Shown here piece after piece: positions 25,942 to 34,984 of a stretch of 64,000 bases of DNA; position 1 is the first letter of the stretch, and every line of letters starts with the position of its first letter. The notes below the pieces were generated by a model. The model was given only the letters and a program-made list of their open reading frames with translations. It had not been told where the DNA came from and did no database searches. The DNA comes from Arthrobacter crusticola (lineage in GTDB: Bacteria > Actinomycetota > Actinomycetes > Actinomycetales > Micrococcaceae). Made by a program: the position numbers and the translations under genes. The stretch covers positions 1 to 64,000 of the forward strand of contig NZ_SMTK01000005.1 of assembly GCF_004357995.1 (NCBI RefSeq), read 5' to 3'.

Positions 25942-25981
25942 CTCGCACGAAAGCACCGTGCGACCGGTGCTTTCGTGCGAG
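25942..25981. terminator. Perfect 17-bp hairpin
   Basis: Left arm 25942-25958 CTCGCACGAAAGCACCG, 6-nt loop TGCGAC, right arm 25965-25981. No T-tract. It could end transcription of the truncated gene, or be a protein site or mobile-element stem. No counterpart follows the paralogue at 44459. Confidence 0.6.
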
Positions 25982-26149
25982 ACCCGCCCCAAACGCTGAA
26001 AGGGATCGTTGATCAGACACCTGTTCCTCCCAAGGTGCTGTCAACGCACACCTGTGGCGTGGGGATCGGGCGCTGCGCGGCAGTACCGGTTGCGGTTTGA
26101 TCCGCCTGACCGAGGAGGCACGCGGAACGCATCCGCGCATCAGGTCCAG

Positions 26150-26389
26150 CTAGTTCGAGAACGTGTATCCGCCCGGGGTGGAGCCGGAAGGGCCTGAGGT
26201 CGTCACGTATGTCCCGCGCTGGGGCGGCGCCAGGCAGGACGGTGTGCTCACATAGGTGCCCTCGGTTTCCGGTGCGGGCTCCGCCTGGGTGACATACCTG
26301 CCGCCCAGGGGTGCTGCGGGCCGGTACCTGTTGGTGTGGTGTGCCGCAGTGTCACAGGGATTGATTCTTACGTGGTCGAGCAACGTCAT
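26150..26389 (-). CDS. Small protein with repeated G-x-Y-V-T motifs
   Basis: A 79-residue protein starting MTLLDHVRINPCDTAAHHTNRYRP, then GGRYVTQ, EGTYVST, RGTYVTT and GGYTFSN spaced about 15 residues apart. AAAGGA lies six bases before ATG 26389. I do not recognise it. It lies 130 nt downstream of the Fur gene on the same strand and may be part of the Fur-controlled unit. No signal peptide or TM. Confidence 0.6.
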   Translation of the reverse strand: MTLLDHVRINPCDTAAHHTNRYRPAAPLGGRYVTQAEPAPETEGTYVSTPSCLAPPQRGTYVTTSGPSGSTPGGYTFSN

Positions 26390-26519
26390 GGTGAATCCTT
26401 TAGTGGGGGCGGCTTGCGCCGGAAGGTGGGCTGCAGACAGGGCTGAGTACTCGTTGCCTGCGGGCTGTGGGTAGCGGTGGCACCCGGATGCGGTTCCGGG
26501 TGCCACAGAGATGGTGGAA

Positions 26520-26981
26520 CTATTCGGCTGGTCCGGTCTCTGCCTGGTTTTGGCATGGACGACAGAGGCCGTTGAAGGTTACTTCCGCGCCGAAAATGGC
26601 GAACCCGGAGGAGTCCGAGGGGGTGAGGCAGGGCGCTTCCCCTATGACACAGTCGACGTCCTGGACCGCCCCGCAGCAAACACACACCAGATGATGGTGG
26701 TCCTCCACCCGGCTTTCAAAGAGGGCAGGATGCCCGGCAGGATCGAAGCGCCGGGCGAGGCCTGCGCTGGTGAAAGCTGCAAGAATCCCATAGACAGCCT
26801 GAGTGGACGAACCGCTGAGGATGTCCTGCACCTTGGTGAAGACCTGTTCGGCGCTGGAGTGCGGGTTGTGCTGCAACACTTCAAGGACGGCCACACGCGG
26901 CGCTGTAACTTTCAACCCGGCTGCCCGGATTGATTGCCGGAGCATCTGATCGCCGGTTAAGGAGTCAGTTGTAAACGCCAT
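26520..26981 (-). CDS. Fur-family transcriptional regulator
   Basis: A 153-residue metalloregulator. DNA-binding part: RQSIRAAGLKVTAPRVAVLEVLQHNPHSSAEQVFTKVQDILSGSSTQAVYGILAAFTSAGLARRF. Dimerisation/metal part: FESRVEDHHHLVCVCCGAVQDVDC and the C-terminal CRPC. The EDHHHLVC metal motif and two Cys pairs are as in FurA/PerR/CatR-type actinobacterial proteins, so iron- or peroxide-responsive control is likely, though Zur/Nur cannot be excluded. A 27-bp palindrome directly upstream indicates autoregulation. Confidence 0.92.
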   Translation of the reverse strand: MAFTTDSLTGDQMLRQSIRAAGLKVTAPRVAVLEVLQHNPHSSAEQVFTKVQDILSGSSTQAVYGILAAFTSAGLARRFDPAGHPALFESRVEDHHHLVCVCCGAVQDVDCVIGEAPCLTPSDSSGFAIFGAEVTFNGLCRPCQNQAETGPAE

Positions 26982-26995
26982 GCTTCAACTATAGC

Positions 26996-27022
26996 AGTTG
27001 TTTTGATGAATTCAAAACAACT
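26996..27022. promoter_or_regulatory. Fur-type operator, 27-bp palindrome
   Basis: AGTTGTTTTG-ATGAATT-CAAAACAACT: exact 10-bp arms around a 7-nt centre, starting 14 nt upstream of the Fur start codon and overlapping the stop of the small membrane gene 27021-27311. Strong candidate for Fur binding. Confidence 0.8.
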
Positions 27023-27311
27023 AGACCTGGGCCTGGCCCGGGCGGGCTGGGAGGCGGAGGACGGCCGGCCGGCGGCGGGGTTCCTGGAGGTGTCTGGCCG
27101 CACACCGTCTGCGCGTGCGCGCGGCCAGAAACGTTCCGAGGGTCAAGAGAACGGGAATGCTGAAGAATGCGGCGCTGCCCCCGCTGTTCACGAAACCTGT
27201 CAGGCCGATCCACCAGCACAGGGTGGCAGAGAACCCGCCGACCAAGATCAGGGACTTCCTCAGATCCTGCCGGGCCAAAACCGGATCGGAACCGGGCCCG
27301 CTCACCGTCAC
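27021..27311 (-). CDS. Small two-TM membrane protein
   Basis: About 96 residues: DLRKSLILVGGFSATLCWWIGLTGFVNSGGSAAFFSIPVLLTLGTFLAARTRRRC then a basic tail. Paralogue of the protein at 46217-46528 (same GF.A.L.WWIG..GFVN.GG.A.FF.IP.LLTLGT..AAR core). The start is uncertain; GTG 27311 has GAGGG upstream, and the frame is open to 27401. It lies directly downstream (on its strand) of repeat copy B. Function unknown. Confidence 0.5.
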   Translation of the reverse strand: MTVSGPGSDPVLARQDLRKSLILVGGFSATLCWWIGLTGFVNSGGSAAFFSIPVLLTLGTFLAARTRRRCAARHLQEPRRRPAVLRLPARPGQAQV

Positions 27312-27369
27312 CCCCTCAGAGAACCAGCCGGGCTTCTGATTCCATGACAGCACCGATCCCGGTACTTGG

Positions 27370-27650
27370 CGAGACCCGTTTCCGCCCACGGGTGAGGCCA
27401 AAAACTCTCACCTCAGTCATGTAGCTGCACCACCGCTCCCCCATGAAGTAGTAAGAACGCCCACCCCGGGCTTCGCGACCGAAAGACGGCATCCAGCCTC
27501 AGGAAAACTCCAAAACAGCCACCAGAACCGGCACCCGGACCGCAGAATTGGGCCGACTGTCCACGGTCATAGAGCAAAAGGGCGTCTGACTAGGAGAAAC
27601 ATGTGCCCGAAGTGGGACTCGAACCGGACTCCAGGCCCCGGAAATCCGCT
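27370..27650. repeat. Dispersed repeat, copy B (partial)
   Basis: Matches copies A and C from AAAAACTCTCACCTCAGTCATG through CATGAAGTAGTAAGAACGCC, CCGGCACCCGGACCGCAGAA, AAACATGTGCCCGAAGTGGG to GGAAATCCG. The tRNA 3'-end fragment is at 27602-27625. The palindromic right end is missing. On the minus strand the left end encodes MTEVRVFGL from ATG 27420. Confidence 0.88.
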
Positions 27651-27915
27651 GTTTCGGGCTGGTCCCGCTATCCAGTGGCTTTGCTGCGCTTGCTCAACCA
27701 TTTTTCCGGTATGCGTCGGTTTCTTTGAGTTTCTTACTTCCCCGCCGGCCTCCCAAGTATGCACCAAAGCCACAACCCACGGCGATCAACACCGCTCCGG
27801 CATTCGCAACACATCGTCGCCAACTCGGTAGCGGTATCAGATCGCCCGCTCCAGCAGGGTCCGTGCCCTACCGGGGAAGCGGTTCAAACCACTTCCCCGG
27901 CGGGACAACCGATCG
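27651..27915. other. Intergenic, nothing recognised
   Basis: Unique sequence right of repeat B up to the serine-hydrolase stop. No gene supported. Confidence 0.4.
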
Positions 27916-29508
27916 CTACATGGGTTGCCTGTGGAATACCGGGAGATCTGCTGAATTCTCGAACGGGTCGGGCTTCCTTGGCGTGAAACGAACCGACCGG
28001 TTGGCAAGCAGCGGCCGGACAATGACTCCCCAGCCGAGCGCGATCGTGCCGCTCGCGATGATCAACCATCCGAAGTCCAAGCCGGACATGGCCGTAATCG
28101 GAATGCTCAGGAACGCCGGTGCCACGAACACCAGCACAAGCACCCACACGAAACTGATCAGTGCTGGAACGCCGATGCGAATCAGCGTTCGGAGTTTCCC
28201 ACCCGGGCGTCGAGCAGGATATCTGCGCCAGCGGCGGATTAGAACGACTGAACGGATGAGCGCTGCAAGTTGCATTGCAAGGACGGCAACCAGGACCAAG
28301 GTGATGATGGTAACTAGTTCGCCGAATTCACTCGGCATATCCGGCGCAGTGGTTCCCATGAGCATGCTCATCACTCCCGCTGCGGGGATATCCAACCGGG
28401 CCTGACCATTGGAGCCGTTCATCAGCACCACGACGCCGTACCCCGTAGACGGGGAGACCATCATGGTGGCGTGGGAGTCACCGGTGTCCCCGTTGTGCGT
28501 CGACACGGGGTTTTCCCCAATGGTGCTCTCGATCCAGCCCATGCCGTACTTGGTAGAACCGCTTCCGGTGGTTACAGCGCCCTCGTGCATCTGCGCCACT
28601 CCTTCGGCGGACAGCACTTGTCCGCCGCCGTACTTTCCACCGTTAAGGTGGGCAATCAAGTATTTGGACATGTCCTCGGCGCTGGATGAGATTGCGCCTG
28701 TAGGCGTAATCGCGCGGTTGGTAGCCAGCCCACCACCCTTGATCGGCATGCCGAACCAGAACTGATGGCCGGCAGCCAGGTCGTTCTCCTTCGCCTCATC
28801 AAAGTACATGTACGTGTTTTCCATACCGAGCGGAGCGAGGACATGGTCTGCGATGTAGTCCTCGTAACTCTGACCCGAGACGACCTGGATCAGGTAGCCC
28901 AACGTGGTGTAGTTGCGGTTGGAGTAGGCCCACTTCTCGCCGGGTTCGGTGGCGAGTTCGAAGTCACGTGATGCCCGCACCTCTCGCTCGAGAGCGTCCT
29001 CGGCAACATCCGTGTGGTACATGTATGACATGCCGGCGGCGGTGTTGAATCCACTGGTCTGGTTGAGCAGATGTCTGACGGTGATGCGAGCGGAAGCGCC
29101 GGCATCCGCCGCCTGGAACCAGGGAACGTAGCTCTGCACCGGGGCATCCAGATTGAGCTTGCCTTGCTCCACCAACTGCATTACACCCACTGCGGTGAAG
29201 GACTTGCTCGTGGAACCGATCTTGAACGGGGTGGATCCCGTCACTGATCGGTCGCCATCGGCCTGACCGTACGTCGCAATGTGCACGATCTTGTCGTCCT
29301 TGGTGATTCCCAAGGCGGCGCCCGGTATCCGGAGTTCCTTCATTCGTGCTGTGAAGTACTCTTCGATGTCTTTGATGTTGGCAGCTGATGGTGACCCCGG
29401 CGCGAGGGGCTGACTCGGACTAGTGGCCGACGCGGCACTTAGCGATCCGCTAAGCAGGAGCATAAGAGCCAGCACAGCAGTACCTATGGCCGATAACGCA
29501 TGTTTCAT
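27916..29508 (-). CDS. Serine hydrolase (class C beta-lactamase fold) with C-terminal membrane domain
   Basis: A 530-residue exported protein: signal peptide (1-28), hydrolase domain with S99-T-S-K102, Y195-S-N197 and H338-N-G340 (KTG-box position), then about four TM helices from residue 375 (ELVTIITLVLVAVLAMQLAALI ... LISFVWVLVLVFVA ... LIIASGTIALGWGVIV). This is the PBP-like/CubicO esterase or D-amino peptidase family, here tethered to the membrane. Cell-wall peptide or ester substrates are possible. Same strand as 29823 and 30372, with gaps of over 150 nt, so likely a locus rather than a strict operon. Confidence 0.9.
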   Translation of the reverse strand: MKHALSAIGTAVLALMLLLSGSLSAASATSPSQPLAPGSPSAANIKDIEEYFTARMKELRIPGAALGITKDDKIVHIATYGQADGDRSVTGSTPFKIGSTSKSFTAVGVMQLVEQGKLNLDAPVQSYVPWFQAADAGASARITVRHLLNQTSGFNTAAGMSYMYHTDVAEDALEREVRASRDFELATEPGEKWAYSNRNYTTLGYLIQVVSGQSYEDYIADHVLAPLGMENTYMYFDEAKENDLAAGHQFWFGMPIKGGGLATNRAITPTGAISSSAEDMSKYLIAHLNGGKYGGGQVLSAEGVAQMHEGAVTTGSGSTKYGMGWIESTIGENPVSTHNGDTGDSHATMMVSPSTGYGVVVLMNGSNGQARLDIPAAGVMSMLMGTTAPDMPSEFGELVTIITLVLVAVLAMQLAALIRSVVLIRRWRRYPARRPGGKLRTLIRIGVPALISFVWVLVLVFVAPAFLSIPITAMSGLDFGWLIIASGTIALGWGVIVRPLLANRSVRFTPRKPDPFENSADLPVFHRQPM

Positions 29509-29822
29509 TAGTTTCCTTGCGTGATTATTTGTTTGTCGTGCAGTAGAACTTGCGCTGCACCAGGAATGAGCCGCGCAATAAGCCGCCTATCCCCCAGATC
29601 GGGACACGCGAAGCGGTAGGTGCGAGAGCAGTGGCTGACGCTTCATGAGGACACGATGACGGGCCTAACGATCGCCGGCCCACCGAAGTCGTCTAGGGCT
29701 GGACTTGAACCGAGCATGGCGAATCGACGGTCGACGGGCCGGTCCACGAAAGATCAGCCGGCCGGAGCTTCTCTGCGAACTACCTCACAGGACCTTGCAC
29801 GAGGCCGGCGGGCAGGGCAGCA
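29509..29822. other. Intergenic, nothing recognised
   Basis: About 310 nt upstream of the membrane serine hydrolase. GGACTTGAACC near 29700 resembles a tRNA T-loop but has no pairing partner. Probably contains that gene's promoter. Confidence 0.4.
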
Positions 29823-30206
29823 CTACTTCTCGTAATCCGTTATTTCCCCGCCGAGGGAGCCTTGCAGTACGTCTAGTTCTTCTGAGGCGCCCTGGACAAG
29901 CCAGTTCTTGCCCGTGAGAAAGGACTGTCCAGTCGGGTTGAGCGTCATGCCCACCACAGCTTTTGCGAGTTCGGAGTCCTCGGTGTACCACCGAAGCGTG
30001 AGGTCATCCTCACATTGCAGAACTTTCTCTCCGACTCCTGCGGTGTCTATTGCGTGGATCCCCGGACACCCCACATCCGCATCGCGGACTGCGTGTCGGA
30101 GGTCTTGGATGCTGGCGAAGGCGGTGCTGCTGTCGAAGAAGTTCTGACATGCCGATAGGGCGAGCGTCAGAGCTGCGAGGGACGCAGCACCCAGTACTTT
30201 ATTCAT
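29823..30206 (-). CDS. Hypothetical lipoprotein
   Basis: A 127-residue protein with signal peptide and lipobox LSAC at Cys20 (MNKVLGAASLAALTLALSAC). The mature part has a Cys pair (VGCPGIH ... VLQCEDD) and mixed alpha/beta character. No family recognised. It sits between two serine hydrolases on the same strand and may act with them at the cell surface. Confidence 0.7.
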   Translation of the reverse strand: MNKVLGAASLAALTLALSACQNFFDSSTAFASIQDLRHAVRDADVGCPGIHAIDTAGVGEKVLQCEDDLTLRWYTEDSELAKAVVGMTLNPTGQSFLTGKNWLVQGASEELDVLQGSLGGEITDYEK

Positions 30207-30371
30207 TGTTGCTTTCTATGTGGGGTGGCCTCCGGGCAGCCGGACCGTGTGCGGTGCAACCGCCCTCCGGGGAGAGCTCGCAACGATTCTTCCAGTTCGT
30301 TCAGGTGTTCCAGCTTGCGAAAAGCCGAACCGGTTGCACGCTGTCGAGTCTTTGGTGAACGAAGTTTCGGA

Positions 30372-31538
30372 CTAAGGACAGATGGCGGCGTGCATGGCCG
30401 AACTCCAGTTGGCTCCTTGCTCCGCGTTCCAGGTATCGAGGCCTGCGGTGGCTACCATCGAGATCTGAATCTTCCCGTCCCCGGAGACGAACGAATTGCT
30501 GTGATAGCCCGGAACGTCACCGCCGTGACCCCATAACGTGACCCCGCACACATCAATTCGGGTTAGCCCGAGGCCATACGCCAAACCGTCTTCGGGGGCG
30601 CTTACAACTGTCTTCATCTCAGCCAAACGCGCCTCGGACAGCAGTTCACCCCCCACCAAGGCAGCCCCAAATCGGGACATGTCTTCCACTGTTGAGGTGA
30701 GCCCGCCGGCCGCCCAGGAGAAGGACGGACTCATACGAGTTACGTCCATAGGGCCAGAATCGTCCCCATACAGTTGGTAACCGTGAGCGGTCGGTTCCTG
30801 TATTGAAGTGCGCTTTTCAGGGAACTGTGTCCCCTTCAGATTCAACGGACCGATGATGCGTGCGTGTAGCTCCTGGGCATAGGTGCGCCCGGTGGCTGCC
30901 TCAAGCACCAGTCCGGCCAGGATGTAGTTGGTGTTCGAATACGACCAATCGGAACCCGGGGTGAAGTTCGGCGCGTGCGAGGTGGCGGCGTTGACCAGCT
31001 CAGTGGGGCTGGAGTAGTGGTTGGAAACCGTGAACGTTCCGTCGGGATTCAGGTACGGGGCCATAACGGCCTGATCATAGGTGTAATCGAACAGACCACT
31101 GGTGTGGTTGAGAAGCTGTCTCAGCTTAATGTTCTCTCCGCCCGGAACCAACCCGGGCAGCCACTTTTCAACACTGTCCTCCAAGGACACGCTGCCCTCA
31201 TCCACCAACTGAAGCAACATGGTGGCCGTAAAGGTTTTCGTATAGCTGCCGACCCTCACCTTGTGCCCGGGTGTCATCGCTTCAGCCTGAGCTAGGTCCG
31301 CTGCACCGGAGGAGAGCGAAATGCTGTCCTCCCCTGACCGAACATGTGCGACCACCCCCGGAATCCCTTCATCGGTCATCGCGTCGAGGTACGGCTGCAC
31401 CTCCGACTCAGGGATTGAGGCGGCCCGTTCAGGCGCACGCTGTTCGAGCGATCCGCCCGTTGATGCGGTGGCGCCGGGAAGGCCGGCACCGAGTAACGCA
31501 AGACTTGCCGTGATGATGACTAATGGCTTTACGAACAT
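30372..31538 (-). CDS. Secreted serine hydrolase / D-alanyl-D-alanine carboxypeptidase-like
   Basis: A 388-residue exported hydrolase. Signal peptide ends near ATAS (26). Catalytic S98-Y-T-K101, Y200-S-N202, H338-G-G340, and the family markers RQLLNHTSGLFDY and AAGGLTSTVEDMSRF. It resembles Streptomyces R61-type DD-peptidase relatives. I start it at ATG 31538, with GGAGA upstream; a longer frame to 31646 lacks a ribosome site and would precede the signal peptide. Paralogous in fold, but not close, to 27916-29508. Confidence 0.9.
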   Translation of the reverse strand: MFVKPLVIITASLALLGAGLPGATASTGGSLEQRAPERAASIPESEVQPYLDAMTDEGIPGVVAHVRSGEDSISLSSGAADLAQAEAMTPGHKVRVGSYTKTFTATMLLQLVDEGSVSLEDSVEKWLPGLVPGGENIKLRQLLNHTSGLFDYTYDQAVMAPYLNPDGTFTVSNHYSSPTELVNAATSHAPNFTPGSDWSYSNTNYILAGLVLEAATGRTYAQELHARIIGPLNLKGTQFPEKRTSIQEPTAHGYQLYGDDSGPMDVTRMSPSFSWAAGGLTSTVEDMSRFGAALVGGELLSEARLAEMKTVVSAPEDGLAYGLGLTRIDVCGVTLWGHGGDVPGYHSNSFVSGDGKIQISMVATAGLDTWNAEQGANWSSAMHAAICP

Positions 31539-31568
31539 GAGATCTCCGCTCAGTTGATTCGACGTATC

Positions 31569-31588
31569 GGTCCATAAAGAAATGGACC
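31569..31588. promoter_or_regulatory. Inverted repeat upstream of the serine hydrolase
   Basis: GGTCCAT-AAAGAA-ATGGACC, exact 7-bp arms, about 30 nt upstream of ATG 31538. Possible operator. Confidence 0.4.
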
Positions 31589-31901
31589 ACTGACATAACG
31601 GACCTGACAGCGGGGAAACTACCGCGATAACGGACTGGCCTCCCACAGAATGAGACCTTCATAGGAACGTGTGGTTGGGATTAAGAAGGAACCACGCCCA
31701 GCCGACCTCCTTCCAGCACGATGCAGTCGAAGCCCCCGACGGAACTCGAACCCTGACCACTGGATCCGTCTGGACCCACGGGCCGTTCACGCGCGTGGGT
31801 CAATGGTGAAAAGAGATGCGGACACCCAGCGAATGACCGGGCATACGGAGGGAATCCCATCGTGCGCAAGCAGCGGTGGGTTGCTGCAGGACGGGCCACG
31901 C

Positions 31902-32981
31902 CTACAGCGTTGCGTTTAGGCCGCCCAGGTATTCTTCCTTCGCCCTGGTCGCTGGGTGCGCAGAATCTTCCTGATACGGCTGCTCAGTCGTCTTGAATCT
32001 GGCTCGGTACGTTCCCGGCGTTATGCCAAGCTCACGCAGGAAGAGGCGTCGCAGCGATTCGCTTGACCCGACCCCGGACTTGGTGGCGACCGTTGAAAGA
32101 GGGAGATTGGTCGAATGGAGAAGGGTACACGCCGCCTCCAAGCGGATCCGATTGACGAAATGGAGGGGTGACTTTCCCGTTTCTTCCCTGAATATCCGGG
32201 TGAGGTGACGGGTGCTGACACCAACGGCGGCGGCCAAAACGGCGAGGGAATACTTCCTTCGTGGATTTTCGGTGATCAGGTCAAGCACAGTCTGCACGAC
32301 CGAATGCTCGGTGCGAAGCGCGTCGAGACGCACGCTGAACTGTGACTGGTTGCCGGGTCTTGCCATGAACACGACAAGATCCTTTGCCACTTCCCGCGCC
32401 AGTTCCGAGCCGGCGTCCTGTTCGATGAGGGACAGGGTCAGGTCAATGCCAGCAGTCACCCCAGCTGACGTGACGAACTTCCCGTCGCGGACGAAGATCG
32501 ATGCCGAGTCAACATGCACTTTAGGGAACGCTCGGGCCAGCTGAGCGGCCAGTTTCCAGTGAGTCGCGACGCGGCGCCCCTGGAGCAATCCGGTGGCGGC
32601 CAGAGGGAACGCGCCGGCGCAGATCGAGACCGTTCGCTTACTGCGCGCTGAAAGCAGTCGTATTGCGTCGAGCAGAGCGGTGTTGGAAATGGATGAACGC
32701 CAGTTGGGACTCCCCGGGACCAGGAGCGTGCCAATCGACGCAGGAAGCTCACTCAATGCGGAGTCAACGCCGAATCGCGCGCCCGAACTGGTGATTACAT
32801 CCTCGCCACTGATGGACACATTGGTAATGGCATAGGAGGCACCGAAGGCATTGGCTGAGGAAAAAGCGTCGATGGGGCCGGTCACGTCAAGGAGCTGCAC
32901 ACCGTTGTAGAGCAACACCACGACGTGGTGTTGCTCTACAACGGTGGCCGCACCGACAGGGCTAGGCTGTCTTGGATCCAT
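31902..32981 (-). CDS. GlxA-family transcriptional regulator (DJ-1/PfpI + AraC HTH)
   Basis: A 359-residue regulator. N-terminal amidotransferase-like domain (HHVVVLLYNGVQLLDVTGPIDAFSSAN ... TVSICAGAFPLAATGLLQGRRVATHW), where the nucleophile-elbow Cys is kept. C-terminal AraC double HTH (YSLAVLAAAVGVSTRHLTRIFREETGKSPLHFVNRIRLEAACTLLHSTNLPLSTVATKSGVGSSESLRRLFLRELGITPGTYR). Start ATG 32981 has AAGGA upstream. It overlaps the end of the MFS gene by 20 nt, so the two are coupled, and it probably controls that exporter. Confidence 0.93.
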   Translation of the reverse strand: MDPRQPSPVGAATVVEQHHVVVLLYNGVQLLDVTGPIDAFSSANAFGASYAITNVSISGEDVITSSGARFGVDSALSELPASIGTLLVPGSPNWRSSISNTALLDAIRLLSARSKRTVSICAGAFPLAATGLLQGRRVATHWKLAAQLARAFPKVHVDSASIFVRDGKFVTSAGVTAGIDLTLSLIEQDAGSELAREVAKDLVVFMARPGNQSQFSVRLDALRTEHSVVQTVLDLITENPRRKYSLAVLAAAVGVSTRHLTRIFREETGKSPLHFVNRIRLEAACTLLHSTNLPLSTVATKSGVGSSESLRRLFLRELGITPGTYRARFKTTEQPYQEDSAHPATRAKEEYLGGLNATL

Positions 32982-34179
32982 CTCGTTCCTTCTGAAACGA
33001 CACGATGAGCCCGGATACGGCGAGGAGGACCACGGAAAGCCAGAGGCCTCCGCTGATTCCAAACGACGTGTCCGACATGATACCGGACACCACAGGGCCA
33101 ATTCCCTGTCCAACACTAAAAGCCACCGTGAGGGCGGCAATCCCTCCCGTCCACGCGGAAGCAGGAAGGGAACGCTTGGCGATCACTGTAGCGGCTGTGG
33201 GGCCCGCCATAAAGCCTGCTCCGAAAATGACTGCGGAGACGAGCGCAGGAACAATTCCGCCCCACAGGAGCACCGGAAGAACACCGATCAGTACGACCAA
33301 CGACACCACCGCGGGGCCCTGGGCGGATGAGAGCCTACCGATGATCTTTCCCCAAAGGAACAGGGTGGCGGCGGCGGAAGCGGTCCCCAGGACGATGAAG
33401 AACAGGGCAGTGGACCACCGGGTAAGGCCTTGGGCGTTGAGCAGCGCGATAACGAAGGTCATGTAGGAGACGTAGCCGGCTCCGTACAGGAGATACCACG
33501 CGAACGTCGGGAGCAGGAATTTCATCGACGGTCTGTTCGCGCTGGCGGGCCCTGCCTTCTCGATCCTGCCCGCAGCGATGCCCGCAACGACCGTAGCGAT
33601 GACGGCGAGGATCCCCATCACGAGCCATCCCGCGGACCAGCCGCGGTTGCCGAAGTGGGAGAGCACGGCCGGGATGACGAAGCCGGAGAGGATGACTCCG
33701 ATGCCGACCCCAGCCATGTAGATGGAAACAAGCTTTGCCGAGTGCTTCGCCGACGTGGCATGGATGCGGGAGGCCAGTGCGGATCCGACGACGAAAACAA
33801 CGGCCGTCGACAGACCGCCGATGAACCGGACGACCGTCAGATAGGTGAAATCTCCGCTCACGCCAGAGGCAAGCAGCGACACGGCACTGATGAGCATTCC
33901 CCCTACGAAGACTTGCCGGGCACCGAATGTTCTGGCCCACCATGCAGCCGAACCTGCGCCCAGAATGTAGCCGACAGCGTTAGCAGTCGTGATACCACCG
34001 GCCGTGGTGTAAGACCAATCGAGGTCCTCTCGCATTGCAGGAAGAAGAAGTGCGTAAGCAAAGCGGGTGAAGCCAAGGGCGACTACCGGACCAGCCGCCA
34101 GGCCGAGCGCGATGAGCCACGGGGACGGCGTGGACAGGGTACCTCGTGACTGTGAGACTTCGAGCGGCACGCTACTCAT
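32962..34179 (-). CDS. MFS transporter, YbfB/YjiJ family
   Basis: A 405-residue 12-TM transporter: LIALGLAAGPVVALGFTRFAYALLLPAMREDLDWSYTTAGGITTANAVGYILGA is the YbfB/YjiJ N-terminus (GFxRFAYxLLLP). Start ATG 34179; the frame is open to 34284 but that extension is not protein-like. The stop lies inside the start region of the GlxA regulator, a two-gene unit. Substrate unknown. Confidence 0.9.
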   Translation of the reverse strand: MSSVPLEVSQSRGTLSTPSPWLIALGLAAGPVVALGFTRFAYALLLPAMREDLDWSYTTAGGITTANAVGYILGAGSAAWWARTFGARQVFVGGMLISAVSLLASGVSGDFTYLTVVRFIGGLSTAVVFVVGSALASRIHATSAKHSAKLVSIYMAGVGIGVILSGFVIPAVLSHFGNRGWSAGWLVMGILAVIATVVAGIAAGRIEKAGPASANRPSMKFLLPTFAWYLLYGAGYVSYMTFVIALLNAQGLTRWSTALFFIVLGTASAAATLFLWGKIIGRLSSAQGPAVVSLVVLIGVLPVLLWGGIVPALVSAVIFGAGFMAGPTAATVIAKRSLPASAWTGGIAALTVAFSVGQGIGPVVSGIMSDTSFGISGGLWLSVVLLAVSGLIVSFQKERDGSKTA

Positions 34180-34284
34180 GGAATCAGCTTTCTGTAGGTT
34201 GGAAGTGCTGTCGATTCGGTACAACCGGCTGCCGCTGACGCTCCATACCGCGATATCAGACGCGCCATCCACAGATCTGGCCAA

Positions 34285-34984
34285 GCCTCCCCAAAGCTGG
34301 TTTTCTCACGGTCGGGCGACCGCGGGTCGCGGGTTGTTAGGGGTGCGGTCAAGAAACGAATCGGTAACGGCCCTGCCTCGCACTGGCTATCCCGCGGTCG
34401 AGTTGATAAGCCTCAGGTAAAGCGCAGGCGCAGGGTGTGTCTTGTCCGTGGTCCGCCCACTTCTGGCCCAGAAGGTTCCGAGAGGCTTGTGCTGGATGAA
34501 GATCCCCTTCCCATGGATGCGACTGCCGGCATATCGCTGATGACCAACACCTGCTCCGAATCATCCGCCGACCTTTGCTCGGTGGACCGGAAGACAGTTG
34601 CACCCCAGTAAGCGGTAGACGGATGCTCAGCTGCTGACTTGACGAACCGGTTTCACCAAGATGCCGAGATGACGAAGGCCTTGATACGGGCCACATAGAC
34701 CGTCGATCATTGACCTAATGCAAAGACGCTGGCCCTGCCAGTACATAATCGTTAGCTATGCCTGCCGAAGGCTCAAGGACCAGGTAAACCGGATTCGTCT
34801 CAGTGCGCAGCACCGGAGACCCCTATGACAGGTATGAGACCCACTGCAAGGGCGCAGTGGCCGCAGCGTGTCGAGGCTTCGCTCCCCCCAACATTGGAAA
34901 TGGTGGAAGTGGACCTACAGCCATGAGCGGTAGGCGATGAGCGCGAGCGACATTGTCAGGCCAGGCCGCTCGCCCCACCGGTTC
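34285..34984. other. Intergenic, about 700 nt, no gene recognised
   Basis: Open frames are short and give unlikely protein on both strands. Probably holds the promoter of the MFS-GlxA unit; otherwise no repeats or RNA motifs seen. Confidence 0.4.

Noticed and set aside
25938..25985. 17-bp hairpin as an IS end
   Set aside because: No matching inverted repeat partner or target duplication nearby.
29690..29720. tRNA-like GGACTTGAACC
   Set aside because: No complementary T-stem or acceptor; chance match.
31720..31760. GGAACTCGAACC, tRNA-like T-arm
   Set aside because: Flanks do not form a T-stem or cloverleaf.
34349..34696. Minus-strand ORF of 115 codons
   Set aside because: No ribosome site; translation is Ser/Arg-rich and unlike protein.
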